In this document: positions 55,263 to 64,000 of the stretch, piece by piece
Position numbering within the stretch: position 1 is the first letter of the stretch
How the letters are laid out: each line of letters starts with the position of its first letter
From: Thereva unica
Taxonomy: Eukaryota > Arthropoda > Insecta > Diptera > Therevidae
Direction of reading: 5' to 3'
Assembly: GCA_949987705.1 (NCBI GenBank)
Contig: OX465281.1
Coordinates: forward strand, 165,864,516-165,928,515
Length of the DNA stretch: 64,000 bases
The notes under the pieces: generated by a model
Seen by the model: only the letters and a program-made list of their open reading frames with translations
Told to the model about the DNA's origin: nothing
The model's database searches: none
Position numbers and translations under genes: made by a program

Positions 55263-56040
55263 ATGGGTAATTCCACGTCAAATCGGACAAAAAAATCACG
55301 ACTATTTTTTATATCGGTAAACGTATTTTTTTTCGTTAGTTCTAATCCCAAATCTACCAGAAATAACGTTGTTTTAACGAAATTGTCGTGTTAACGCTGG
55401 AAATTAATTAATAACAAATTATATCAAAAATCGCGGTTTTATTCAAACTAAATTTACTAAATGGCTTAAATTCATTAGGGAAAACATATTTTCTACTTCT
55501 AGGGGATGTGTTTTGATAGACTGATACGATTATAAAATGTAATTACAAAGCTATTTGTTTTTATTAGCTATTCAGTCACAATTTAGTCACAATTTAGTCA
55601 CAAACTTCAAACATCAATTTCTCAAAAACACCCTCACCGATCTTGACGTTATTAGCGTCAAATTAAAGGGAAACGTTTATATTTTAAGATATAAAAAATC
55701 CACGGTATTGTTTTTTGATTTTTTAAAAATAGCGCAAATTAAAATATGCGTTCTTTAAATTAAGAGATTGCCCCCCTAAAACCTCCCCCATATGCACTAC
55801 ACCCATGTACTAATTACGCAATTAGCTTATTTACCTGTAATAATTCGTAATTAATCCAAATGGTAATCCACCCTCTTGAGATGGCTGCTATGGACCAAAC
55901 GCCTGCTTTTCTGTTCAAATTTGTTTGCTATAAACCTCACCTAGCCCGAGACCTTTCCAACGAATGCAAAACCGTGGAAATCGGATCGTGCGTTCTGGAA
56001 TTATAGCGTCAGGAAGGAAAACCCGACTTATTTTTATATT
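55263..56040. other. unidentified segment between two TA tracts
   Basis: It begins GGGTAATTCCACGTCAAATC. Near 55575 the 13-mer TCACAATTTAGTC is tandemly repeated. No gene is recognised in either strand. From ~55856, GGTAATCCACCCTCTTGAGA and TGGCTGCTATGGACC form a diverged reverse complement of the Helentron 128-bp unit. The right end (GGAAAACCCGACTTATTTTT) abuts a TA tract. It may contain an old, inverted Helentron relative. Confidence 0.45.
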
Positions 56041-56042
56041 AT

Positions 56043-56124
<82 letters not shown>
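56041..56124. repeat. (TA)n tract at the 3' end of the R1-like LINE
   Basis: TA repeat with a few GTATG interruptions, meeting the poly-T (LINE poly-A) at 56125. Confidence 0.85.
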
Positions 56125-56132
<8 letters not shown>

Positions 56133-58157
56133 TTACGGGGGATGGTGAGACTCTACATAGACACTTCTGAGGTTCCCGCACTCAGACCGAGTTTCAGACT
56201 CCTACTGAATAAACTCACCACCCCTTTGTGTGACGCTTACCCCGCCCGGAACCGCCGCGAGGCATTACTTCGGGCGGGCGTCACCACCATGACCCTTTAG
56301 GTGTCCCTCTGGTCTTTACCCATAGGGGTTGCTACTGCTCTCGGCATTTCTTCGCCTTTCTCTGTTTCTTGTGGCTTCTTCTTGCCTTAACTTTCTGTGA
56401 ATGACCTTCAGGGTTTCTTCCACTTTCTTCCACATTTCCTCGGATCTCATCATATGCTCTACGATGTTTTCCGGCGTTAGTGGCGCCTGGGCCGTTTCTT
56501 CTAATTCCGCCCTTTCCTCGGCGTATCTCGAGCAGGCAAAGAAGACGTGCTCTGCGTCTTCTTCCGTCGCTGGGCATACCGGACACAACGGTGAATCATC
56601 GTGGCCGAATCGGTGGAGGTATTTCCTATACCCCCTATGTCCGCTCAGGAACTGCGTGAGGTCGTAACTTACTTCCCCACGCTCCCTCGAAACCCATACT
56701 TCCACGTTAGGGACAAGTTTGTGGGTCCAACGACCCTTAACAGACTCGTCCCATTTCCACTGCCATTCCCTTAAGGACTCACAGCGCGCAATCTGCCGCC
56801 GTACCCTTCTTGGCTGTCCTCTACCATATTCTGGGTCATAGAGACGCATGCCCTCCCTCGCCAGAATATCCACAGGAATCATCCCCGCTATCACGCACGC
56901 CGCATCGTCGGACGTGGTCCTGTACGCGCAGCAAGCGCGAAGTGCACTTAGCCTATATGCAGCCCTCCATTTTCTACTATTTGCAGTCCTGTTTAACGCT
57001 GCTGCCCACACTGGCGCTGCGTATAACAGGACTGAGCTGACCACCCTCCCCAAGAGGAGGCGGCGACTCGGTCTAGGGCCCCCAACATTGGGCAGCATTC
57101 TTGCGAGTGCTGCACAAATCGCAGAAGCTTTGTCTGCCGTGCCCTCCAAGTGCGCCTTGAAATTTAGCCTCCGATCGATCATCACTCCCAGGTACCTTAG
57201 AGCGGGCTGTGAGTGGATGATCTGTTCCCCTACCTTGATCCTCACGGATACTGGCTTTCGCCGTTTGCTGATCACCACTGCTTCAGTTTTGTGCTCAGCA
57301 AGCTTCAACCCAGCGCGTTCTAACCACGCTTTTATTTCCCAGATCGCTTCGTTCGCATACCGTTCGATGTCATCTGGGTGTTTTCCTTCGACAACTACCC
57401 CGATATCATCTGCGAACCCGATCGCCACTGCTTCTTTTGGAAGACGAAGCCCCAACACATCATTGTACATTGCGATCCATAGGAGAGGGCCCAGGACGGA
57501 ACCTTGCGGGACACCGCATGTTGTCCCGAACACTTTAGGACCATCATCCGAATCACAATGAAGCGACCTACCCTGCAAGTAGTCGGCCACTACACGCACT
57601 AGGTACTTTGGTGTGCCTAGCTTGATCAACGCCTCAACTATTTTGCTCCACCTCGCTGAGTTGAAAGCATTTTTTACGTCGAGGGTTATCAGTGCGCAGC
57701 AGTGATTTTTCTCTATGGCGGCTCTTGCTATGCCCACCACCATATTGACTGCATCAGTCGTCGTCCTTGCCTTTCTAAAGCCGAATTGCTTGTCCGACAG
57801 GCCACCTGCCCTTTCGACGCTAGGGAGAATCCTGTTACAGATCACCCGCTCGAAAAGTTTGCCTATGCAACTAAGGAGGCATATCGGTCTGTAGGACGAT
57901 GGGTCCCCTAAAGGCTTGTTCGGCTTCGGTAGGAGCACGAGTTTCTGCTGTTTCCATCGCTCCGGGAAGATCCCCTCTCTCAGGCACGCTGTGAAGACTT
58001 CAGCGAACCTGTCTGGCGCTATTGAAGCTGCTAGCTTCGCCGCTTTATTTGGTATGCCATCCATGCCAGGGGCCTTATTGATGGCTACCTTTTTTGCAGC
58101 CTCCAGAATCTCATCTGCGGTCACCGCAGGTACCTCTTCTGGGTCCACCTGAAGGGT

Positions 58158-58158
<1 letters not shown>
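56125..58158 (-). mobile_element. 5'-truncated R1-clade-like LINE
   Basis: Minus strand: partial ORF2 (58158 to 56316), a ~180-bp GC-rich 3' UTR and an A-tail (T-run 56125-56134 on the plus strand). It is truncated upstream of the RT and directly bounded by TA repeats on both sides, consistent with target-primed insertion into a TA microsatellite. The ORF carries no stop or shift. Confidence 0.85.
56316..58158 (-). pseudogene. R1-like LINE ORF2 fragment: reverse transcriptase and zinc knuckle
   Basis: About 614 codons open to the truncation point; no real start codon (the first codons read PSVDPEEVPAV). RT motifs: KAPGMDGIPNKAAKLA, PSSYRPICLLSCIGKLFERV, LSDKQFGFRKARTTTDAVN, LITLDVKNAFNSARW, CGVPQGSVLGPLLW and GFADDIGVVVEG; thumb YLGVMIDRRLNFKAHLEG. 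The C-terminal region has FLSGHRGYRKYLHRFGHDD followed by a CX2CX8HX4C knuckle (CPVCPATEEDAEHVFFAC), typical of R1-clade ORF2. Catalytic aspartates are intact; the endonuclease and ORF1 are lost by 5' truncation. R1-clade relatives often have site or microsatellite preferences. Confidence 0.87.

Positions 58159-58228
<70 letters not shown>
58159..58228. repeat. (TA)n tract between R1-like LINE and BEL LTR
   Basis: About 70 bp of TA repeats. Confidence 0.85.
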
Positions 58229-58231
<3 letters not shown>

Positions 58232-58232
<1 letters not shown>

Positions 58233-58887
58233 TGTAATGCTATAAGCAAACTTTTATGCGAATGTACGATCAAAATTTTCTTGTAAATAAATGTTTATAA
58301 ATATAAAAGAAACTGTATATAAAAAATTGTATGCATATATGTATGTAATTGAACTTATGTTTATGTTAAGTACGCTTTCAAAGGTCCAAAAAACAATTGA
58401 GGTTTTTTATTAATACACCTTAACTTGAATTCTAATTCTTTAATTCACAACTTCTTCAATTTATAATATTTTTATCACGTTAAAAGCACAAAGCACAGTA
58501 ATCCTTTACTCAAAGCACTAGCAATTATTTCTAATCCAATAAAAGCACTAGCAATTATTTCTAATCCAATATTGATATATTAAAAAGCACAAAGCACAGT
58601 AATCCTTTACTTAAAGCACTACTTCTAATATTCTAATTACTTCTATTCTAATATTTTTATGTTACAAGCACAGTAATCCTCTACTGGAATACTTCAAATT
58701 CTAATTACTTCTAATCTAATGTTACAAAGCACAGTACAGTGGAATACTTCAAGGTCCGGTTCTGGTTGATTGAAGACTTTTTGCTGCCGTTGATTTTATT
58801 TTAATTTCATGCTGATAACGGTCCCTTGATCGAATTGGATTTTTTTGTTGTATGAATTTTGTGGAAGTTGTGTTGGTGGTTGGAACA
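58232..58887 (-). repeat. second BEL/Pao element, 3' LTR (left boundary approximate)
   Basis: On the minus strand the LTR begins TGTTCCAACCACCAACAC just after the polypurine tract. The far boundary is uncertain because the matching 5' LTR lies outside the window; TGTAATGC at 58232 next to the TA tract is a plausible end. Internal repeats of AAAGCACAGTAATCCTTTAC and CACTAGCAATTATTTCTAAT occur at 58490-58740. Confidence 0.6.
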
Positions 58888-58899
58888 TCCTCCCCGCCG
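58888..58899 (-). other. second BEL/Pao polypurine tract
   Basis: Minus strand GGCGGGGAGGA, adjacent to the LTR start, very like the tract of the BEL element at 23101-23114. Confidence 0.7.
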
Positions 58900-59036
58900 T
58901 TGAAACATAATATTTATATGTTTTCAAGATAAATTTGTCCTGGGTCCAGATTGTTTATGTTGTCCCTAACTGTAATTACATGTGATTATTATGCCTTAGT
59001 TAAGAGGAAAGGAGTTGAGCGGGAGGGAAAAGGTAT
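58900..59036 (-). other. 3' untranslated stretch of second BEL/Pao element
   Basis: About 140 bp between the pol stop and the polypurine tract. Unlike the first BEL element there is no room for an extra ORF here. Confidence 0.6.
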
Positions 59037-62000
59037 TTATTTGATATCAGTGTTGTCCTCTATAGGAAGTAGACACAGTTTGGTTATAGGTCGATCAATA
59101 GCTCCATTTTTTGTTTGCAAGGTTGCCACGCGAACTAACCCATCGCTACCAGCATGGGCCCTTAGGACCTTAACCAATAACCATTTTGTAGGTGGCATAT
59201 TCTCGTTTTTGATCAATACTATGTTGTTTTCAGCAATATTAGGTCTTCTTTCGGGCCATCGTGAGCGGGATTGTAGTTGTGTGAGATACTCTTCATGCCA
59301 TCGTTTCCAGAATTGTTGTGTCAGTCGTTGAAGCAATTGCCATCGATCCAATGTATGTAATTTTGAATCCAAATATGATGGTTCAGGAATAGCTAAAAGC
59401 GCGTCTCCCGTGAGGAAATGCCCTGGTGTGAGGGCGGTCAAATCATTAGGATCATTAGTTACGCCGCACAAAGGTCGAGAATTTACGCAAGCTTCTATTT
59501 GCACTATCAACGTATAGAATTCTTCAAATGTTAATCTTGTGTCCTTTGCTACTCTCTTCAGGTGAAACTTGACCGATTTGACCGCTGCCTCCCACAAACC
59601 TCCTAAGTGGGGAGCGCCTGGGGGGTTAAAATGCCAAGATATACTTTCCTTTGCTAAACACGCCGGTAAATCTTTCCTCAATTGTTGTAAATGAAGATGA
59701 AATTCTTTATCTAGCACCCTTTTTGCTCCAACAAAGTTGGTGCCACAGTCTGAAGATAAATCGGTAATTAATCCTCTACGGCTAGTAAAACGTCTCAATG
59801 CTGCTGGAAAGGCCGGTGTTGTTAAATCTGAAGCTATTTCTAGGTGTATGGCTCTTGTACTGAAGCAAACAAACACACAAATGTACCCCTTATAACATTT
59901 TGTTCCTCTGCCCTTTGATATACGGATTTCAAAGGGGCCACAATAATCCACCCCTGTATGCGCGAATGGACGAAGTGCTGATACCCTGGCCCGGGGTAAA
60001 CTTCCCATTAATTGCTGGTTTATCTTGGCCTTGTGTCTAAAACAAGTTACACATTTGCGCAGGAGATGACGCACTGTGTTTCGACCGTTGACTATCCAAT
60101 ATTGTTTTCTCAACATAGAAAGTGTGAGTTGAGATCCACCGTGTAATGTGCGGGCGTGCATGTCATTGACGACTAAGGTTGTGAGTGCATGTTTACTAGG
60201 TAGAATACTGGGAAATTTTTCTTCCCATTGTAAGTGTGAATTTTTTAAACGTCCTCCGACTCTTAAAACACCATTACCGTCAAGGAATGGACTTAGATTT
60301 GCTAATCCTTTCAATTTACTGCCGTCCTTTAAAGCCCGGATTTCTTCTTCAAATGTTTGTTTTTGAACGTATTTTATCCAAAACATCGATGCCGCTTGTA
60401 GTTCGCTTGAAGATATCCAGGCGTTTTCATTTCTGTGGATTTCTGGAGACCTTCGCACAAATCTAAAACAATAGGCAGTTACTCGCAATAGTTTGTTCCA
60501 AGATGAATATTTTGATAATAGCGTGAAAAACGGTGACTCATTCAACACGACAGCTGTGTGGACCTTGACCTTCATCTCGAGGTCTGTATTAGTATCTACC
60601 CGAGTTTTGGGCCACTGGGATTCGTCAAGCTGGAGCCAAACAGGACTCTTCCACCAGAGCCTAGATTCAACGAGTTGAGAAGGTGATACACCCCGAGTTG
60701 CTAAATCAGCTGGATTTGTTTCGGTTGCTACGTGGCCCCAACATTCGGTCGGTATGGTATCCTGTATTTCTGCGACTCGGTTCGCCACAAAAACCTTCCA
60801 TTTGCATGGTGATGCTTGAAGCCAATTGATTACAATAGTTGAGTCTGTCCAGGCTCGAAATGATATATTTGGCATTTTTAAGGCTTCCTTGATTCGCAAA
60901 TATAATCTAGCAAGCAATACCGCTCCACAAAGCTCTAAGCGTGGTACTGAAATCTGTTTAGTTGGAGCAACCCGTGATTTTGCAGTTATAAGTGATGTGT
61001 GAATTAGTCCTTCAACGTCGACTGCTCTTGCATAAGCCGCCGCATAAGCTTGCATAGACGCATCGCAAAACCCGTGAAGCTCGTATGTATTGGTTCTTGC
61101 CTTGGAATAGTTTATCCACCTGGGAATCGTGACACTCTTTAATGCCTTTACTTCAATTTGAAAATTATACCAGGCCGATTTTATATCATCAGGTATTTGT
61201 TCGTCCCAATCAATTTGTCTTAACCACAGGACTTGCATAAATATTTTTAAAGGGATGATGACTGGAGCGAGCAAACCAAGTGGATCAAATATCTTGGAGA
61301 CATTTGATAGATAACTCCGTTTTGTCACACTATCTTCTATTGGCTCTAGGTGGAATTTGTATTTCAAAGAATCAGATTTGGGGCACCAAAATATTCCTAA
61401 AGCCTTGAATCCATCTTGTAAACTGAGATCTTGTAAGGTTTCGACTTCTCGACTTTTTGATGGTATTCTTCTTAGTAGTTCAATTTTATTGGACAGCCAC
61501 TTTCTTAGGTTGAATCCACCAGATCGCATCATTGCTAGTAGCTCTTCTTGCATTTGAAAAGCTTCCTGTAAATCATCGGTGCCAGAGAGCAAATCGTCAA
61601 CATAAAAATCCTGAAGCGTCACTCTAGAGGCTAAAGGATAACGAAGCGCCTCCATGCGCGCAAGTGTTTGGATGGTCTTGATCGCCAGATACGGTGCATA
61701 AGATGTACCAACTGTCACTGTTGTTAAGCAATATTCTTGCAATTGTTCGTTTGGGTTGTTACGCCAGATTATCCTTTGATATTGAGCATCTTCGTCGGGT
61801 ACCTTTATCTGGCGGTACATTTTCTCCAAGTCGGCGGAGAACACTATAGCATGTTTTCTCCATCTGGTTAACAATGTCCAAATGTCGTCTTGTAAGTTAG
61901 GGCCTACCAGTAGTTTCTCGTTCAACGATACTCCGTCATTCCCCCTTGCTGAAGCGTCGAAAACTACACGCAATTTTGTCGTGGAGCTCTCCTTAAAAAC

Positions 62001-63998
62001 CACGTGGTGGGGTACGTAATTGCATGTATATTTGGGTGTATTTTCATACATAATCATTTGCTCACTTTCAGATGTTTTGACTGGTTTCATGTGATCTAAG
62101 GTCAGGTACTCTTCTATGCACTTAGAGTATTCCTTGTGTAGATTTGAATCTCGATAAAACTTTCGTTCTAAACTGTAAAATCTTGACATCGCATTGGGCC
62201 TTGTCCTTCCAAGAGCTGGAGGGGTTTCATCCTTGAACGGAAGACGAACCTCGAAGCTACCATCTTCCTTTCTTTTGACAGTACGATCGTAGAATTTTTC
62301 ACATTGAATTTCTTCCGGAGTTAAGTGTGTTTTATGAGCAACCTCTTCAAGCTCCCAGAATTGCTTGAGTTGGTTGTCTAATGCTAATTTGCAGAACAAC
62401 GATGTGACTTGCAGTCTTTTATTTTCAAAGGTGTTGGTTTCTCCAGATATAATCCAGCCTAAGCTAGTCTGCTGAGCGATAGGGGTTCCTGGAGGGCCGA
62501 CCTTGAGTCCTGGGCGGATTATCTTACCAAATACATCAACCCCAATGATAATGTCAATTTTTCCAGGTTTGTAATATTGAGCATCAGCTAGTTGAAGATT
62601 GTTCAAATGGGTCCAGGATGCTCGAGTGTAGATATTAGCGCTGGGCAACAAACCAGTTAGGTCGGCTAGTGATGAGGCTTGTACTGGTATTTTAATGTTG
62701 TTGTCTAATAGTGATTGTATCATAAACTGGACACGACTATAGGATTTATCAACAATGTGGTTCCCTACTCCGTTGATGATTGTTGTAATAGGTATTTTTT
62801 TTAGTTGAAGCTCTTGCACTATTCTATTGGATACAAAAGAGTCCTCAGATCCCTGATCTATAAACGCTCTGACAATCATTTCGCGTCCTGATTCAGAAAG
62901 CACTCTTACGTTTGCTGTGGGCAGGAGGGTTCTGGGACTATGTGTACCAACGTGAAATGCCTTTTTGTAATTATCTGCTTCTGATGATTGTATTAGTTCT
63001 GATGAACTAGGTCGGTTATTTATACTAGCGATTGTATTGTCATCGTGTAGAAGGGTGTGGTGTCTGTGTTTACATTTAAAACAGGAGACACGGCTTGGAC
63101 ACATTGCAGCTCGATGACCTTGACTTAGACAATTTGAACATAGTCCCTTTTTGCTGACAAACTCCCTTTTAGATTGGTAGCTCATATCTGAAAACCTTTG
63201 GCATTGTCTTATGGAATGAGGACCGCTACAAAGAACACATGAATAGTCTTTGCTAATGTGAAATGATTGGCTTTGCGTCTGTAATCTTTGGGCGGGCTTA
63301 GAGTAGAAGTTCCCTAATGCCTCAAGTGCGCGAAACTGGCCTTCGATAAAGGTTTTTAACTCCTCATACGTAGGGAATTCCTTGGATGTGCCAGTTTGTT
63401 GTTCCCATAACTTTTTAGTTTCGGGTGGCAAACGTTCGGTGACAATATACGTGAAAATCTTATCGCATGCTGCAATATCCATACCAAAATGTTGTAAGGC
63501 TGTTGTGCACTCATTGGTAGTATCTAACAATTTTCGTAAATTACTTGCATTATCCCTTGACATGACCGGCTGGCTGAACAAAGTTTTAAGGTAATATTTA
63601 ATCAAAACCTTTCGATTCTCAAAGCGTTCCTTAAGTTTTGACCACGCCGCAGTGTAGTTAGTTTCGGTAATTGTATAGTGCCTCAATAACTGCTCTGCTT
63701 CGCCTTGCAGACTCGACTTTAGATAGTGCAGCCGTTGAACGTTTGACAATGCTTTGTTCTTATGGATCAAGGTTGTAAACAAATCATGGAACGATGTCCA
63801 TGATCTGTAATCTCCGTTGAATTTTGGTAAATTTATTTTAGGTAGATTAGTGTTATCGCTGTTTGCGTTAATTGTTTCTCGAATAATTGTGGTTGTGGAA
63901 GCTGGTTCAATTGGCGCCTTGACTTGCGGCCAAAGCTCATTCCTCGTTTCTTCTAATTCCGATAAAAAATCGATTACGAATTCTTCAACTGCTGTATA
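59037..63998 (-). CDS. BEL/Pao gag-pol polyprotein, N-terminus outside the window
   Basis: At least 1653 codons in one uninterrupted frame, still open at the window edge, so the true start lies beyond 64000. Order: DUF1759-type capsid (INLPKFNGDYRSWTSFH, SSLQGEAEQLLRHYT); Cys/His clusters CVLCSGPHSIRQC, CSNCLSQGHRAAMC and CFKCKHRHHTLLH; protease AFIDQGSEDSFVSNRIV and TSLGWIISGE; RT with LRVVFDASARGNDG and FYVDDLLSGTDD; RNase H LHGFCDASMQAYAAAYARAV; integrase with HTGVDYCGPF, SSDCGTNFVGAK and PPGAPHLGGLWEAAVKS. The end is a DUF5641-like domain, RPITKLCLLPIEDNTDIK. This is a different family from the BEL at 21575 and shows what its unbroken frame should look like at the protease-RT junction. 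Confidence 0.92.
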   Translation of the reverse strand, partial: YTAVEEFVIDFLSELEETRNELWPQVKAPIEPASTTTIIRETINANSDNTNLPKINLPKFNGDYRSWTSFHDLFTTLIHKNKALSNVQRLHYLKSSLQGEAEQLLRHYTITETNYTAAWSKLKERFENRKVLIKYYLKTLFSQPVMSRDNASNLRKLLDTTNECTTALQHFGMDIAACDKIFTYIVTERLPPETKKLWEQQTGTSKEFPTYEELKTFIEGQFRALEALGNFYSKPAQRLQTQSQSFHISKDYSCVLCSGPHSIRQCQRFSDMSYQSKREFVSKKGLCSNCLSQGHRAAMCPSRVSCFKCKHRHHTLLHDDNTIASINNRPSSSELIQSSEADNYKKAFHVGTHSPRTLLPTANVRVLSESGREMIVRAFIDQGSEDSFVSNRIVQELQLKKIPITTIINGVGNHIVDKSYSRVQFMIQSLLDNNIKIPVQASSLADLTGLLPSANIYTRASWTHLNNLQLADAQYYKPGKIDIIIGVDVFGKIIRPGLKVGPPGTPIAQQTSLGWIISGETNTFENKRLQVTSLFCKLALDNQLKQFWELEEVAHKTHLTPEEIQCEKFYDRTVKRKEDGSFEVRLPFKDETPPALGRTRPNAMSRFYSLERKFYRDSNLHKEYSKCIEEYLTLDHMKPVKTSESEQMIMYENTPKYTCNYVPHHVVFKESSTTKLRVVFDASARGNDGVSLNEKLLVGPNLQDDIWTLLTRWRKHAIVFSADLEKMYRQIKVPDEDAQYQRIIWRNNPNEQLQEYCLTTVTVGTSYAPYLAIKTIQTLARMEALRYPLASRVTLQDFYVDDLLSGTDDLQEAFQMQEELLAMMRSGGFNLRKWLSNKIELLRRIPSKSREVETLQDLSLQDGFKALGIFWCPKSDSLKYKFHLEPIEDSVTKRSYLSNVSKIFDPLGLLAPVIIPLKIFMQVLWLRQIDWDEQIPDDIKSAWYNFQIEVKALKSVTIPRWINYSKARTNTYELHGFCDASMQAYAAAYARAVDVEGLIHTSLITAKSRVAPTKQISVPRLELCGAVLLARLYLRIKEALKMPNISFRAWTDSTIVINWLQASPCKWKVFVANRVAEIQDTIPTECWGHVATETNPADLATRGVSPSQLVESRLWWKSPVWLQLDESQWPKTRVDTNTDLEMKVKVHTAVVLNESPFFTLLSKYSSWNKLLRVTAYCFRFVRRSPEIHRNENAWISSSELQAASMFWIKYVQKQTFEEEIRALKDGSKLKGLANLSPFLDGNGVLRVGGRLKNSHLQWEEKFPSILPSKHALTTLVVNDMHARTLHGGSQLTLSMLRKQYWIVNGRNTVRHLLRKCVTCFRHKAKINQQLMGSLPRARVSALRPFAHTGVDYCGPFEIRISKGRGTKCYKGYICVFVCFSTRAIHLEIASDLTTPAFPAALRRFTSRRGLITDLSSDCGTNFVGAKRVLDKEFHLHLQQLRKDLPACLAKESISWHFNPPGAPHLGGLWEAAVKSVKFHLKRVAKDTRLTFEEFYTLIVQIEACVNSRPLCGVTNDPNDLTALTPGHFLTGDALLAIPEPSYLDSKLHTLDRWQLLQRLTQQFWKRWHEEYLTQLQSRSRWPERRPNIAENNIVLIKNENMPPTKWLLVKVLRAHAGSDGLVRVATLQTKNGAIDRPITKLCLLPIEDNTDIK

Positions 63999-64000
63999 GA

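Noticed and set aside
56316..58148. Complete 610-aa R1-like protein starting at 58148
   Set aside because: The codon there is GTG and the frame stays open to the truncation point; it is an internal position of ORF2, not a start.

Overview
This is eukaryotic DNA, almost certainly from an arthropod and most likely an insect. The evidence is the mixture of mobile elements: two BEL/Pao and two Gypsy LTR retrotransposons; CR1/Jockey-like, RTE-like and R1-like LINEs; a hAT element with a ZMYM1-like transposase; Helentron/DINE-like Helitrons with 128-bp tandem units; a tRNA-derived SINE; and an intron-containing transposase with strong insect affinities. I cannot give order or species. I recognise no host gene; practically all of the 64 kb is nested mobile DNA and satellite.

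Region A (1-19.5 kb). Bases 1-2919 are the end of a repeat element (here 'Y') made mostly of a 117-118-bp satellite array. Then comes a Gypsy retrotransposon (3158-18558, + strand, target duplication CACT) carrying many later events. A 1.3-kb near-palindromic MITE sits in the 5' LTR, a 5'-truncated RTE LINE in the leader, and a full-length CR1/Jockey-like LINE (9651-14053) in the protease reading frame. A ~0.6-kb insert containing a small MITE sits in the 3' LTR. Its gag-pol is broken by deletions and stops.

Region B (19.5-33.2 kb). A second, oppositely oriented copy of Y holds a stack of insertions. Satellite DNA is split by a ~1.9-kb long-TIR element ('Z', 21358-32264, duplication CGCT). 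Z is itself split by a complete BEL/Pao element on the minus strand (21575-30542, duplication GCCGG). The two 1526-bp BEL LTRs look identical, so it is very young, but its gag-pol carries a one-base frameshift. It also has a small extra ORF after pol with a splice-acceptor-like site at its ATG.

Region C (33.2-38.4 kb). A decayed minus-strand Gypsy element (gag, protease, RT, RNase H, integrase) is followed by a frameshifted envelope-like glycoprotein remnant.

Region D (38.5-58.2 kb). This is a chain of unrelated elements joined by (TA)n tracts: Helentron copy 1; a hAT element with a full-length RTE LINE inserted at an exact 10-bp duplication; a tRNA-derived SINE; a complete 4.05-kb TIR transposon with a two-exon transposase of a family I cannot name; Helentron copies 2 and 3; an unidentified segment; and a 5'-truncated R1-like LINE. 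Every TA tract lies at an element boundary.

Region E (58.2-64 kb). The 3' part of a second BEL/Pao element (minus strand) has an uninterrupted gag-pol frame running off the window edge.

The best candidates for something new are the TA-linked chain, the 48.1-52.1-kb transposon, and the extra ORF of the young BEL element. All family names come from reading motifs by eye; no database was searched.
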